Positions 1 through 7,602 of a stretch of DNA of 64,000 bases are shown here, piece after piece. Location: NCBI GenBank assembly GCA_035628875.1, contig DASPIZ010000037.1:9807-73806 (forward strand), read 5' to 3'. The stretch comes from Ohtaekwangia sp035628875. Lineage in GTDB: Bacteria > Bacteroidota > Bacteroidia > Cytophagales > Cyclobacteriaceae. The notes beneath the pieces were generated by a model. That model was not told where the DNA came from. It did not search any database and was given only the letters and a program-made list of their open reading frames with translations. The position numbers were made by a program, and so were the translations under genes. How positions within the stretch are numbered: the first letter of the stretch is position 1; each line of letters opens with the position of its first letter.

Positions 1-273
1 CAGGCTTGGTCTGCTAACATATTTACTACGGCATCAGACATGTTTCCTAAACGGGCTGTGGCTTCAGTTGTTGGTATCGGTGGAATGGCTGGCGCTTTGG
101 GTGGGATAATTATTGCAAAAGCTGCTGGTGGTCTTCTTGATCACTTCAACGCCCTTGGCCAAATCGAAACAGGTTATTACATTATGTTTATTATCTGTGG
201 ATCTGCCTACTTACTGGCATGGCTCGTTATGCACTTTTTAGTTCCGCGTATGGAGCGTGTAAAGCTTGATTAA
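1..273 (+). CDS. MFS transporter, C-terminal part (hexuronate-transporter-like)
   Basis: The open frame runs in from the window edge and ends with TAA, so only the last 90 residues are visible. They hold a Gly/Ala-rich helix (VVGIGGMAGALGGII), a loop, a second hydrophobic helix (YIMFIICGSAYLLAWLVMH) and a short basic tail, as in the last two membrane segments of major facilitator transporters. The phrase around SDMFPKRAVASVVGIGGMAG resembles hexuronate/glucarate (ACS-family) carriers. That substrate would fit the sugar-acid catabolic genes at the other end of the window, but the link is inference. The first ATG in frame (position 40) is internal, not the start. Confidence 0.75.
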   Translation, partial: QAWSANIFTTASDMFPKRAVASVVGIGGMAGALGGIIIAKAAGGLLDHFNALGQIETGYYIMFIICGSAYLLAWLVMHFLVPRMERVKLD

Positions 274-288
274 GGCATAAATTTTACA

Positions 289-324
289 ACCGGATCTGCG
301 TCATTAAAATGATGTGGATCCGGT
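289..324 (+). terminator. Hairpin after the MFS gene
   Basis: ACCGGATC (289-296) pairs with GATCCGGT (317-324). The stem continues inward through TGCGTCAT/ATGATGTG with three G-U pairs to a 4-nt loop (305-308). The wobbles are allowed only in the plus transcript, which suggests it serves the MFS gene ending 16 bases upstream. There is no T-run after it, so intrinsic termination is not proven. Confidence 0.5.
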
Positions 325-359
325 AAAACAAAAGTGTCAGGTATTAAGTTATCGTATAT

Positions 360-447
360 CAATGTCGTTGATTTAATCGTCGATAAACCTTCTCCTTTGG
401 AGAGGCAGGGTGAGGCGATAAAAAAAGCAATTAACGCAACGGCATTG
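360..447. repeat. MITE-like palindromic element, copy 1
   Basis: Terminal inverted repeats: CAATGTCGTTGATTTAAT at 360-377 against the complement of ATTAACGCAACGGCATTG at 430-447, three mismatches in 18. The centre carries the smaller palindrome CTCCTTTGGAG followed by AGG and GGGTGAGG. A 10-bp direct repeat, TATCGTATAT, sits immediately outside both ends (350-359 and 448-457) and looks like a target-site duplication. A related element lies at 61130-61217. There is no coding capacity, so if mobile it would depend on a transposase elsewhere. Confidence 0.6.
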
Positions 448-478
448 TATCGTATATAAAAAAAATCACTTCACGATC

Positions 479-910
479 ATGAAAAAGTATTTCGTTCTTC
501 TGATAATCCTGTATATGAACATTTCTATTGTTAATGCGCAGACAAAAGATGAAAGGGCGATTTCATCTGCTGTTGAACAATTACGCATCGCTATGGTAAA
601 CGCGGATCAATCAGCGTTGGAAAAAATCGTTGATGATAATTTAAGCTACGGTCATTCCAGTGGAAACATTGAGGACAAGGCTTCGTTTATAGAATCTTTA
701 ACAACAAAGAAGTCGGACTTCGTTGACATTACATTGTCCGATCAAACCATTCAGATCACCGGCGATGTGGCCCTCGTTAGACATAAACTTTTTGGCCACA
801 CGAACGATGTAGGAAAGACACCCGGTACAGTAAACCTGGGCATTATGCTGGTTTGGATCAAGAAAGGCAATGATTGGAAATTGTTTGGGCGACAAGCTTT
901 CAAAATATAA
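479..910 (+). CDS. Exported NTF2-fold (DUF4440/SnoaL-like) protein
   Basis: 143 residues. A signal peptide is visible (basic KK, then FVLLIILYMNISIVNA, cleavage probably after NAQ). The mature part has the pattern of the NTF2-like DUF4440 family: an N-terminal helix with AISSAVEQLRIAMVNAD, the segment ALEKIVDDNLSYGHSSG, and strands ending in VWIKKGNDWKLFGRQAFKI, the typical terminal strand. Members are small periplasmic proteins with a cone-shaped pocket; no catalytic residues or ligand can be assigned. It stands alone: the spacer before it holds the palindromic repeat, that after it the heptad repeats. Confidence 0.75.
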   Translation: MKKYFVLLIILYMNISIVNAQTKDERAISSAVEQLRIAMVNADQSALEKIVDDNLSYGHSSGNIEDKASFIESLTTKKSDFVDITLSDQTIQITGDVALVRHKLFGHTNDVGKTPGTVNLGIMLVWIKKGNDWKLFGRQAFKI

Positions 911-913
911 AAT

Positions 914-1045
914 AGCTGCGAACCCTCAAGCTACGAGCCTCGAGTTTGTTAGGCAATGAAGAAGTGGTTTGTGCTCATTTCATAAGGTTTTGGCATTTTA
1001 AACGTGTCTTCAAGTGCATCATGTTTTTTTGTTTTCTTCTAACGA
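914..1045. repeat. Heptad-periodic intergenic repeat, block a (partial)
   Basis: This block has the 7-bp periodic module GAG-CTAC-GAG-CCTC-GAG-TTTG near 930-950. About 49 bases from 930 are nearly repeated at 1148-1196, including the following GGTGGTTT/GTGGTTT stretch. It ends near AACGAAACG (1041-1049), a remnant of the module that carries TTTCG in the fuller copies. No protein is credible here; the frames that cross it are chance. Confidence 0.6.
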
Positions 1046-1068
1046 AACGCTTTTTCCTTCGTGCGGGG

Positions 1069-1119
1069 GGATCCTTCTGCATGCTCGTGCGTTGCACTTG
1101 CGCGCATCAGGATGACGGT
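1069..1119. repeat. GGATCC...CAGGATGAC interspersed palindrome
   Basis: The segment starts GGATCCTTCTGCATGC and ends GCATCAGGATGACGG, with an imperfect palindromic middle rich in TGCG/CGCA. It belongs to the type GTCATCCTGA...AAGGATCC that I know as a common intergenic repeat in unrelated bacterial genomes. It sits between heptad blocks a and b in a convergent spacer. Confidence 0.5.
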
Positions 1120-1143
1120 AACGAGAGGGGGGAGGAAATAGCT

Positions 1144-1310
1144 TCGAGCTACGAGCCTCGAGTTTGTTAGGTGATAAAAAAGGTGGTTTCTGTTCATCCC
1201 AGGTTTTGGGACTTCAAACCATGACCTCAAACCTCAAACCTCAAACACTTATCGGAACCCTTCGTTACGATAAAAACACGCATTTAACTTTGAACCTTGA
1301 ACCTTGAACC
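1144..1310. repeat. Heptad-periodic intergenic repeat, block b
   Basis: Modules in order: a GAG-heptad run (GAGCTAC GAGCCTC GAGTTTG) at about 1147-1167; an AAACCTC-type run at 1224-1246; CCTTCGTTACGATAAAAAC at about 1259-1277; a TTGAACC run at 1289-1310. Together with block a it fills the 402-bp spacer (911-1312) between the converging NTF2-fold and ferredoxin genes. Nothing else was seen there apart from the palindrome at 1069-1119. Confidence 0.65.
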
Positions 1311-1312
1311 AA

Positions 1313-1657
1313 TCAATACAACCCAAGATCGCCGTCGTTCACTACCCTGATTGTTGCGCCGTTTAGTTTTTCGATAATTTCAATATTGCATGATAGCCGG
1401 CTGTAATCTTCTATTGAAGGCATTTTATTTAGCGTTGTCGTTTCATTGCCATGGCGAATTAGCAAGCTTTCATCACCTTCCAGAATGTGGACATGGCAGG
1501 TGCCGCAACGCCCGATGCCTTTGCAATCGCCAAAATCGTCGATGTAGATGGTGTCATAGATAAGCGCCATTAAACTGCGATACGCATACGGATATGTAAC
1601 AAGTTCGTGCACCTGTTCTCCTAAAAGAATACGAATCGCTATAGAAGGTGTTGACAT
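1313..1657 (-). CDS. Adrenodoxin-type [2Fe-2S] ferredoxin
   Basis: 114 residues. Four cysteines fit the cluster-binding pattern of vertebrate/bacterial-type (adrenodoxin-like) ferredoxins: C45, C51 and C54 in CKGIGRCGTC (C-x5-C-x2-C), and a distal C90 in SRLSC. Cluster ligands and the SRL-x-C context are directly visible. It should carry single electrons in the cytoplasm; it has no signal peptide. The partner oxygenase or reductase is not next to it: the neighbour on the other strand is a D-2-hydroxyacid dehydrogenase with its own promoter. The start at 1657 is ATG. Confidence 0.88.
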   Translation of the reverse strand: MSTPSIAIRILLGEQVHELVTYPYAYRSLMALIYDTIYIDDFGDCKGIGRCGTCHVHILEGDESLLIRHGNETTTLNKMPSIEDYSRLSCNIEIIEKLNGATIRVVNDGDLGLY

Positions 1658-1686
1658 GATTTCGGTTTTGTTTGTGTTTGCGGTCA

Positions 1687-1772
1687 GCTTTAAGCTACAG
1701 GCTGCAAGTGCAAGTGCAAGTTGGTTTCGATAATTAAATGGTTTTCGAAAAGTTTCGAGCTATGAGCCACGA
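1687..1772. repeat. Heptad-periodic intergenic repeat, block c
   Basis: GCTTTAA GCTACAG GCTGCAA GTGCAA GTGCAA, then a spacer with TTTTCGAAAA (around 1741-1750), then GAGCTAT GAGCCAC GA. These are the first two modules of the longer blocks at 7334 and 14864. The divergent spacer 1658-2026 otherwise holds only AT-rich sequence that must contain the promoter of the dehydrogenase gene; I could not place a convincing -33/-7 pair. Confidence 0.6.
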
Positions 1773-2026
1773 AATTCGACGTTGTTTAAGTTGTAGCTTA
1801 CGTTTCTAATGTCAAAGTAATGAACTCCGTAGTGGTTTCAATGCATAACAGGGTTTGATTCATATGCTTTAAATTTTTTAAACCCGGTAAACCAGGGTTA
1901 AGATAAACTTGTAGATAATAGACTTGAATTCTAATTTACAGCAAATTTCATTGCAGTATTCCAGATAAGCGATTACAAGGAAACTTTCTTTAATAGTTGT
2001 TACTTTTTGAACACACCGATACAACC

Positions 2027-2980
2027 ATGAAAGACAATATTGTCATTACCGATGGGTTTACGTTAAACCCCGGCGATTTGTCGTGGAAGCCATTCGAGGG
2101 ATTTGGCGACATCACATACTTCGACCGCACACCACATGAAAAGGTGGCAGAACGTTGTCAAGGGGCGACCATCATCATGACAAATAAAACTCCGATTGAT
2201 CAAGAGACCATTGAATCCGCTCCAAATCTGAAGGTGATTGCCGTTACTGCTACAGGGTATAATATTATTGACATCAAGGCTGCGCAAAGCAGAAACATTC
2301 TGGTATGCAACGTTCCTGGCTATGGTACAGATTCTGTCGCACAGCATACCTTTGCGCTGTTACTGGAGCTGACGAACCATGTGGGTATAAATTCGCATAG
2401 TGTGAAAGATGGAGCCTGGGCGAAGTGTCCTGATTTTTGTTATTCAAAAGCACCGCTTGTTGAATTAGCTTCGCGAAAAATGGGACTCGTGGGTTATGGT
2501 GAAATAGGACAAAAGGTTGCCGAGATCAGTAAAGCTTTCGGTATGGACGTTAACTACTATAGCCCTTCACGAATCGGTAAGGACCCGGCTTGTATTCCTT
2601 TAGAAAAGATATTCAGTAGCAGTGATGTAGTTTCTTTGCATTGCCCGTTAACGCCAGAAAATACCGGCTTCGTAGATCAGCGTATGCTAGCGATGATGAA
2701 GCCGACTTCATATCTGATCAATACTTCGCGGGGACAACTGATCAACGAAAACGATTTGGCCCACGCATTAAAAGATAAGGTCATCGCTGGTGCTGCCCTC
2801 GATGTACTTGCCCAAGAACCTCCTTTGGATACGCATCCGTTAACCGGACTTGTCAATTGTATCATTACACCGCATAATGCCTGGTCAAGTTTTGCAGCAC
2901 GTAAACGTATCATGGACACAACATACGACAATGTAAAGCTCGCCTTAGATGGAAAACCACAGCATGTAGTACACGGCTAA
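2027..2980 (+). CDS. D-2-hydroxyacid dehydrogenase (NAD-dependent)
   Basis: 317 residues from ATG 2027, which I prefer over an in-frame TTG at 1997 because the family starts just before the first strand (IVITDGFTLNPGDLSW). Two-domain architecture: substrate domain, then a Rossmann domain with VGYGEIGQKV (about 155-164). The family's catalytic triad is visible as R235 (NTSRGQ), E264 (AQEPP) and H283 (TPHNAW). The N-terminal phrase resembles glycerate/glyoxylate-type members. The reaction is reversible reduction of a 2-keto acid to the D-2-hydroxy acid with NAD(P)H in the cytoplasm; the exact substrate is not readable. It is monocistronic. Confidence 0.88.
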   Translation: MKDNIVITDGFTLNPGDLSWKPFEGFGDITYFDRTPHEKVAERCQGATIIMTNKTPIDQETIESAPNLKVIAVTATGYNIIDIKAAQSRNILVCNVPGYGTDSVAQHTFALLLELTNHVGINSHSVKDGAWAKCPDFCYSKAPLVELASRKMGLVGYGEIGQKVAEISKAFGMDVNYYSPSRIGKDPACIPLEKIFSSSDVVSLHCPLTPENTGFVDQRMLAMMKPTSYLINTSRGQLINENDLAHALKDKVIAGAALDVLAQEPPLDTHPLTGLVNCIITPHNAWSSFAARKRIMDTTYDNVKLALDGKPQHVVHG

Positions 2981-3012
2981 AAATCACGACGATTTGTATT
3001 CAAATATCCGTT

Positions 3013-3057
3013 TGACCTCTTTGTGCTCCTTTGCGTCTCAGCGCCTTCGCGGTTAAG
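3013..3057. repeat. Interspersed CTTTGCGTC...TTCGCGGTTAA sequence
   Basis: The stretch CTTTGTGCTCCTTTGCGTC followed by CGCCTTCGCGGTTAAG matches a short sequence I recognise as recurring between genes in many bacterial genomes. Here it lies between convergent genes. Function unknown. Confidence 0.4.
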
Positions 3058-3141
3058 TGTATTTCTTTCTCGCCGAATCACAGAAGCGTTGTTCATTTTC
3101 AGAGGGAAATTTAGAGAACGATAGAGCGCATAATAATCCTA

Positions 3142-4407
3142 TCATAGAACAACGTCTACCCCCTTAATAACTAGCTGATGATTTAGTGTGTAGGCCACAA
3201 GAACGATATTGTCTTTTACGTGAACGACAGGGAAAGATCCACCATCCTGATCTAACGTATAATGTGTGGTGGATCCATCCAATACATTCAATACCATCAA
3301 TGTAATCGAGTTTTTGCCCTGTGATATTTCATTATGTTCATGTCCGGCATGGTGGTGTGTTGTGACAGGATTGTATTCATCCCAAACAACGTAAATGATC
3401 GAATCTTTGGCAGTCATCTGAGGATGCCGTCCTTGTTCCGAAAGAAGTTTCCGGCTTTGAAATTGTTGTCCTCCTCCTGTCGAAACCGTTGTATATATGC
3501 CAGGTGTTCCACCGGAAGTAAACCAGGTCGTCATGAGGTTATTGCCAACGCTTGCCATACTGGCTCCGGTGTGTGGACAGCCATCAATGATCCAATTGTC
3601 GTTGCTGATTTTTTTACCGGTTGTAAATGTATCGCCCGAGTTGGAGGATTGCAGATACGTAATATCACGGACTTGTCCTTTAGCAGATACGTCGATATCC
3701 CGGAAGGTGATATGAACGACATTGTTTGTATCGGTATACAGGTCGGTCCGGCAACATTGACATACCGTCTCAGCAATCTGGTAGTCAGACTGAAACCCAA
3801 GATTTTCCTTCGTCTTTGCAAAGAACAGGGACGAACCGGCTTCACCAAGCTGATGTCTTCCATCAAGCCATACTGCACCAACTTCACCATCCGGTAAGGT
3901 AACAAGATCAAAGAAACCCCGGCTGTTTTCTGCACTTGTGTCTGTATGCAGGTAAGCTGGTTTCGCCCATGTTTTACCGTCATCATAAGACTGTGTATAC
4001 CGCAGAGAACCGGCGTATTTGTTTTTTGGAGTCGGATGTTTTATTTCCCAGGCAGCCACAATCGTTCCGTCATTTTTAAAGGCGACTTTATTCATACTCT
4101 CTTCATGGTAGTCGGTACCAAGCGAAGCTGCAATACGAACAGGCAAGTTGAACGATTTTCTGACTGTGTCGTATGTAGCATAAAAAAGATAAGTACTATC
4201 CGGCGTTCCGGCTGTAAAAGAAAGTACCGGGCTTCCGTTATGATCAGTTGTAAAATAAGTACATCCGGATCTCTTCGTTGAATCACCCAGGAAAGTTCCG
4301 GGTATATCTAGGTCTGATATATTGATCTTCTCTGTCTTTGCAGTACAACTCAACAATACCAGCGTTATTAAAAATCCAACAAGTGTGTTGTTCATTTTGA
4401 TAGACAT
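3142..4407 (-). CDS. Sialidase-fold (BNR/Asp-box) lipoprotein
   Basis: 421 residues with a lipoprotein signal (FLITLVLLSC, C21). Two Asp boxes are visible: SYDDGKTW (140-147) and the degenerate SSNSGDTF (254-261), so a six-bladed propeller like sialidases is likely. The Arg triad of a true sialidase cannot be assigned, so enzymatic activity is uncertain. Unusual for the fold are a CQCC motif (216-219), C277 in DGCPHTG and a His cluster HHHAGHEH (351-358), which suggest metal binding (inference). Its ATG overlaps the stop of the TonB receptor gene by one base (TAATG), so the two are probably translationally coupled. A second Met at residue 5 could also be the start. Confidence 0.75.
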   Translation of the reverse strand: MSIKMNNTLVGFLITLVLLSCTAKTEKINISDLDIPGTFLGDSTKRSGCTYFTTDHNGSPVLSFTAGTPDSTYLFYATYDTVRKSFNLPVRIAASLGTDYHEESMNKVAFKNDGTIVAAWEIKHPTPKNKYAGSLRYTQSYDDGKTWAKPAYLHTDTSAENSRGFFDLVTLPDGEVGAVWLDGRHQLGEAGSSLFFAKTKENLGFQSDYQIAETVCQCCRTDLYTDTNNVVHITFRDIDVSAKGQVRDITYLQSSNSGDTFTTGKKISNDNWIIDGCPHTGASMASVGNNLMTTWFTSGGTPGIYTTVSTGGGQQFQSRKLLSEQGRHPQMTAKDSIIYVVWDEYNPVTTHHHAGHEHNEISQGKNSITLMVLNVLDGSTTHYTLDQDGGSFPVVHVKDNIVLVAYTLNHQLVIKGVDVVL

Positions 4408-6707
4408 TAATTGAAATTATACTTTATAGACAAACCACCAAAGAAGTTACGTGTAGGAGCGGGGTTGTAGAACCTGCCATCGAACGCGTTTAAACTCAGA
4501 AAATTATTATAACTTGCGTTGAGTGCATTATCAACTCCAATGAATGTATCCAATGTGAGTTGGCTAAATACTTTCTTCCTGAACCCCATTTTCCCTCCGA
4601 CAACAGTGTACTTTTTTGTATAGACGGAATTATCATCCATAAGCGGAATATCATCTACGAAATTCATTGTGGCCATCAGATACAATCCGGCCTTTGTCTC
4701 CATATCGATTCCGGCATTCAATAGATGCGATGGAATACCGGTGATACTATTGCCGGAATAATCATGTGAAATAATTTCGCTTCCTTTCAGACTTTCTTTT
4801 TTGTAATCATGAAATGTGTAGTCGTTATACGTGTAACTAATCCACGGTTTCAAAGTTGTAATAAAGCCTGCATCGTTTTTCACAACGATACAGGAGAGTA
4901 ATGCTTCAATACCGTTTTGACGTGTTGTTCCCGTGTTTTGAAAATACTCTTCCTGTGCCTCATTATAACGTGGAAGAATTGCGTTCCGGAGATGGAATGT
5001 ATATGCTGTTACATCAAGATTTAATTTTTGATTTAACAGACTTCCACGGATACCGGCTTCGTAGTTAATACCTTCTTCCGCTTTCAGACTTTCGTTTATA
5101 CCAGCCTGAGTTTGTACTTCATATTGCGTTGGTGGCGAAAATCCATAGCCAATGCTTCCGTGCACAGCAACATGGTCATGGATTTTTTTAACAACACCGA
5201 TGCGGGGTGCAAATGACGGATCGAAATCCATCTCGAGTCCAATTTTGCCAGAGATCCGTTCGCTGAAGTCATAAACGGTATTGTTGTAACTCGCTCCCAG
5301 GGTAAGGATCACATCATAGGGGAAGTTGAATTCAGCCTGGGCAAAAAGAATCGATTGCTTGGCATTGAATTCATAATCAGCCTGAAGAGGTCCCGTTTCA
5401 CCACCGTCGTTCCCATATTCCTTTTCAATCTCATACGACGATTGGAGTTCAACACCAAGCATAAATTTACTTTCGATACTACCCAGCATGGAGGTGTACA
5501 TGAACCTGGTTCTGGCGCTTATTCCCTGTGATGAACCGATAGAGTAACCGTTGTAATACGAGCTATTACCCCAGGGATGATCCATGGCATTAAAGATGAG
5601 TGATACGCTGGTTGTGTTTTCCAGTTTTTCGTTGATGGTATAACGTTGTGAAAGCGCAAGGCCGGTGCTTTTATTTGATAGCCGGCAATCATTTGCAGCA
5701 TTGAAAGCCATTGCCTGACGTGGATTATCATGCACCTCAGCCTTCGTAAGCGCGCCGGGTAGTTCAAACGTCCCGTTGTAATGAAACGCATGCAGTGACA
5801 AGGTACGCTGGTCACCCACGGAGAAGGTACTGGCGAGATTAAAAACCTTTTTATCCGAGCGTTGATGATCGCGGTAACCTGCAAGTTCCTGATCCAGATA
5901 CGAGACCAGAATGTTGGAAGTTTCTGTGCCTACCCGTACCGTGGCAGCGCTTCTTCTTAAACCGAATGAACCCATTGTATTCGAAAGTTCAAGGCTTTTT
6001 TCTCCATAGGCAGCCTGACTACTGGTCATGTTAATTACGCCTCCTGTACCGGCTCCATATATGCTTCCGGAAGGACCTTTGATCACCTCGAGCGTCCCGA
6101 TAGAGTTTACATCAATCGCATTAAAACGCGCAGATGTTCCCGATGGATCTGTTAACGGAATATCATTCCAGTACAACTTGATGTTGCGTATTCCCCATGG
6201 CGACCGCAAAAGACTTCCACGAATTGAAAGTCTGGAAGTTCCGCCAGGTCCGTTTTCTTCCATGCGTACACCCGGAATTATATTTAATGCCTGGCTTAAC
6301 GAAACGTTGGTGGAGCGTTGTATTTCCTGCTGACTGAGTACAGCGATAGATCCGGCAGTCTCGATAAGCCTGCGATGGTTATCAAATCCGATAACAGTAA
6401 CCTCACTTAAATTAAGGTTGGTTGAAACCATCACAATAGGAACCCGCTTTGTTGTTGATGATATATCAAGTTGTTGCGTTTTATACCCAATAAAAGAAAC
6501 GGTGATGGAAACTTTTTCGTCATTTACGGAAAGCTCAAAGTTACCGTGCTCATCAGCGGTAACACCGTTCGCCGTATTGGTGAAAACAATGTTTGCTCCG
6601 GATAATGGTTCGCCGGTTTGTTGATCTGTAATTTTTCCCTTCAGGATAAATTGCGCCTGAACCTGGATACTAAGTATAAAAAATAATGCTGTTGTAATGT
6701 TGCGCAT
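4407..6707 (-). CDS. TonB-dependent outer-membrane receptor
   Basis: 766 residues from ATG 6707; an in-frame ATG at 6734 would add nine residues before the signal peptide, so I chose the inner one (RNITTALFFILSIQVQAQ). Order: signal peptide; carboxypeptidase-regulatory-like domain (LKGKITDQQTGEPLSGANIV); plug with LSQALNIIPGVR and EVIKGPSGSIYGAGTGGVI; 22-strand-type barrel ending GGLSIKYNFN with terminal aromatic two residues from the end. It imports a ligand across the outer membrane with TonB energy. Heterogeneous plug sequence resembles iron/siderophore-type receptors more than SusC. It is coupled to the sialidase-fold lipoprotein gene downstream. Confidence 0.9.
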   Translation of the reverse strand: MRNITTALFFILSIQVQAQFILKGKITDQQTGEPLSGANIVFTNTANGVTADEHGNFELSVNDEKVSITVSFIGYKTQQLDISSTTKRVPIVMVSTNLNLSEVTVIGFDNHRRLIETAGSIAVLSQQEIQRSTNVSLSQALNIIPGVRMEENGPGGTSRLSIRGSLLRSPWGIRNIKLYWNDIPLTDPSGTSARFNAIDVNSIGTLEVIKGPSGSIYGAGTGGVINMTSSQAAYGEKSLELSNTMGSFGLRRSAATVRVGTETSNILVSYLDQELAGYRDHQRSDKKVFNLASTFSVGDQRTLSLHAFHYNGTFELPGALTKAEVHDNPRQAMAFNAANDCRLSNKSTGLALSQRYTINEKLENTTSVSLIFNAMDHPWGNSSYYNGYSIGSSQGISARTRFMYTSMLGSIESKFMLGVELQSSYEIEKEYGNDGGETGPLQADYEFNAKQSILFAQAEFNFPYDVILTLGASYNNTVYDFSERISGKIGLEMDFDPSFAPRIGVVKKIHDHVAVHGSIGYGFSPPTQYEVQTQAGINESLKAEEGINYEAGIRGSLLNQKLNLDVTAYTFHLRNAILPRYNEAQEEYFQNTGTTRQNGIEALLSCIVVKNDAGFITTLKPWISYTYNDYTFHDYKKESLKGSEIISHDYSGNSITGIPSHLLNAGIDMETKAGLYLMATMNFVDDIPLMDDNSVYTKKYTVVGGKMGFRKKVFSQLTLDTFIGVDNALNASYNNFLSLNAFDGRFYNPAPTRNFFGGLSIKYNFN

Positions 6708-6749
6708 AGGTTTAAGTCGATGTAATGTCGGCATGCGTCATGACTCTGA

Positions 6750-6777
6750 TAATCCGTGAAAGTCGAATGACGGATTA
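6750..6777 (-). promoter_or_regulatory. Inverted repeat in the leader of the TonB receptor gene
   Basis: TAATCCGT (6750-6757) and ACGGATTA (6770-6777) form a perfect 8-bp dyad with 12 bases between. It lies 43 bases upstream of the receptor start, in the 120-bp gap after the small exported gene. It could be an operator or a leader hairpin; no regulator is encoded nearby. Confidence 0.35.
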
Positions 6778-6854
6778 GCATAGACACGTAACTGAACGAC
6801 ATTAAAGTGTTGAAGAAATAAGTAATAGCATGTTCAGCAGAACATCAGAGAAAC

Positions 6855-7229
6855 TTATACCCGTGGCGGCTGGAAAAATTTAAGCGGAGGGGATGGGTAA
6901 CCTGATAATGTGTAGGTTGTATTGCCTGAATTACCAATGCTGGCATCGTCGTTGAAGGACAATGATTCAGGTGTTTGTTCAAAAAGGTTTATCTCTAAAG
7001 CCAAGGGAAAACCAGCTGGTACCTTGTCTTGCAAATCGTGATGTTGAATAAAGAGGCTTTTGTGTACATCAATTTCATTGTTACACATTGCAATCGGTAT
7101 TTCTGAAATCATCCCGAGAGAATATCCAATAGTATAACGGTTTTTGTGTAAATAGGAAAGAACACCAAGTCTGCTTGCGCAATGCAGGGTCATGCTTAGA
7201 ATGATCACAAAGCTAAATGCCTTTCTCAT
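6855..7229 (-). CDS. Small exported protein of unknown function
   Basis: 124 residues, N-terminal signal (RKAFSFVIILSMTLHCASR). The C terminus reads PLKFFQPPRV. Many short Bacteroidetes proteins encoded just before metal-related TonB receptors have an N-terminal signal and end in a similar F-x-PP-R motif; I recall this pattern but cannot assign a family name. The Cys-x3-Cys pair usual in those proteins is reduced here to one Cys (AMCNNEID). It lies 147 bases upstream of the TonB receptor on the same strand, so it is probably part of the same transcript. Confidence 0.6.
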   Translation of the reverse strand: MRKAFSFVIILSMTLHCASRLGVLSYLHKNRYTIGYSLGMISEIPIAMCNNEIDVHKSLFIQHHDLQDKVPAGFPLALEINLFEQTPESLSFNDDASIGNSGNTTYTLSGYPSPPLKFFQPPRV

Positions 7230-7333
7230 ATCGGTGCTAAATTAGGTGTCGGTAACTAAAGTAAGAAGCCGGCATCCTTAAAAATTTGATGATCTTTGTC
7301 ATGATGATGCGATAAATAGGTGTTTTGCGATAA

Positions 7334-7597
7334 GCTTCAAGCCGCAGGCTGCAAGGTGCAAGGGGTTTCGAGCCCTGAATAGTTTTCCAAAAGAGTTGCG
7401 AGCTATGAGCTTCGAGCCGCGAGTTTGTTGGGTAATAGATTATGGGTTTGCAATAAGCTCTAAGCTGATTTTGCTTACTAAACAGTTTTCGAAAACCAAC
7501 TTTAAACCTCAGACTTCGGACCTCAAACCTCAAACAATTCTGCAAGCGTTTCGTTTTCGAAAACCCAACCTTGAACTATGAACTTTGAACCTTGAAC
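7334..7597. repeat. Heptad-periodic intergenic repeat, block d (fullest copy)
   Basis: All five modules in order. (1) GCTTCAA GCCGCAG GCTGCAA GGTGCAA. (2) after AGTTTTCCAAAAG: GAGTTGC GAGCTAT GAGCTTC GAGCCGC GAGTTTG. (3) AAACCTC AGACTTC GGACCTC AAACCTC AAAC. (4) GCGTTTCGTTTTCGAAAAC. (5) CCTTGAA CTATGAA CTTTGAA CCTTGAA. The 7-bp period is exact through each run although the letters vary. It occupies almost all of the spacer 7230-7602 between two minus-strand genes and reaches the stop codon of the helicase gene. Short frames crossing it are not genes. Confidence 0.75.
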
Positions 7598-7602
7598 GTG
7601 TA

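Noticed and set aside
914..1310. Short open frames at about 946-1170 and 1039-1230
   Set aside because: They run through heptad repeat blocks and the GGATCC palindrome; the encoded residues are low-complexity by-products of the repeats with no family resemblance.
3334..3897. A 187-residue plus-strand frame opposite the sialidase-fold gene
   Set aside because: It is antisense to a gene with clear signal peptide and Asp boxes, and has no recognisable motif; a shadow frame.
3142..4407. Annotation as an active exo-sialidase
   Set aside because: Only the Asp boxes of the fold are visible; the Arg triad and the Tyr/Glu pair were not found, and the Cys/His motifs suggest another role.
7334..7597. 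Possible CRISPR array
   Set aside because: The repeated units are 7 bp and contiguous, with no constant 25-40 bp repeat and no unique spacers; no cas genes are present.
7237..7602. Frames on both strands across 7237-7602
   Set aside because: They translate the period-7 repeat (for example runs of RFEVRSLRFKV) and share no codon pattern with genes nearby.
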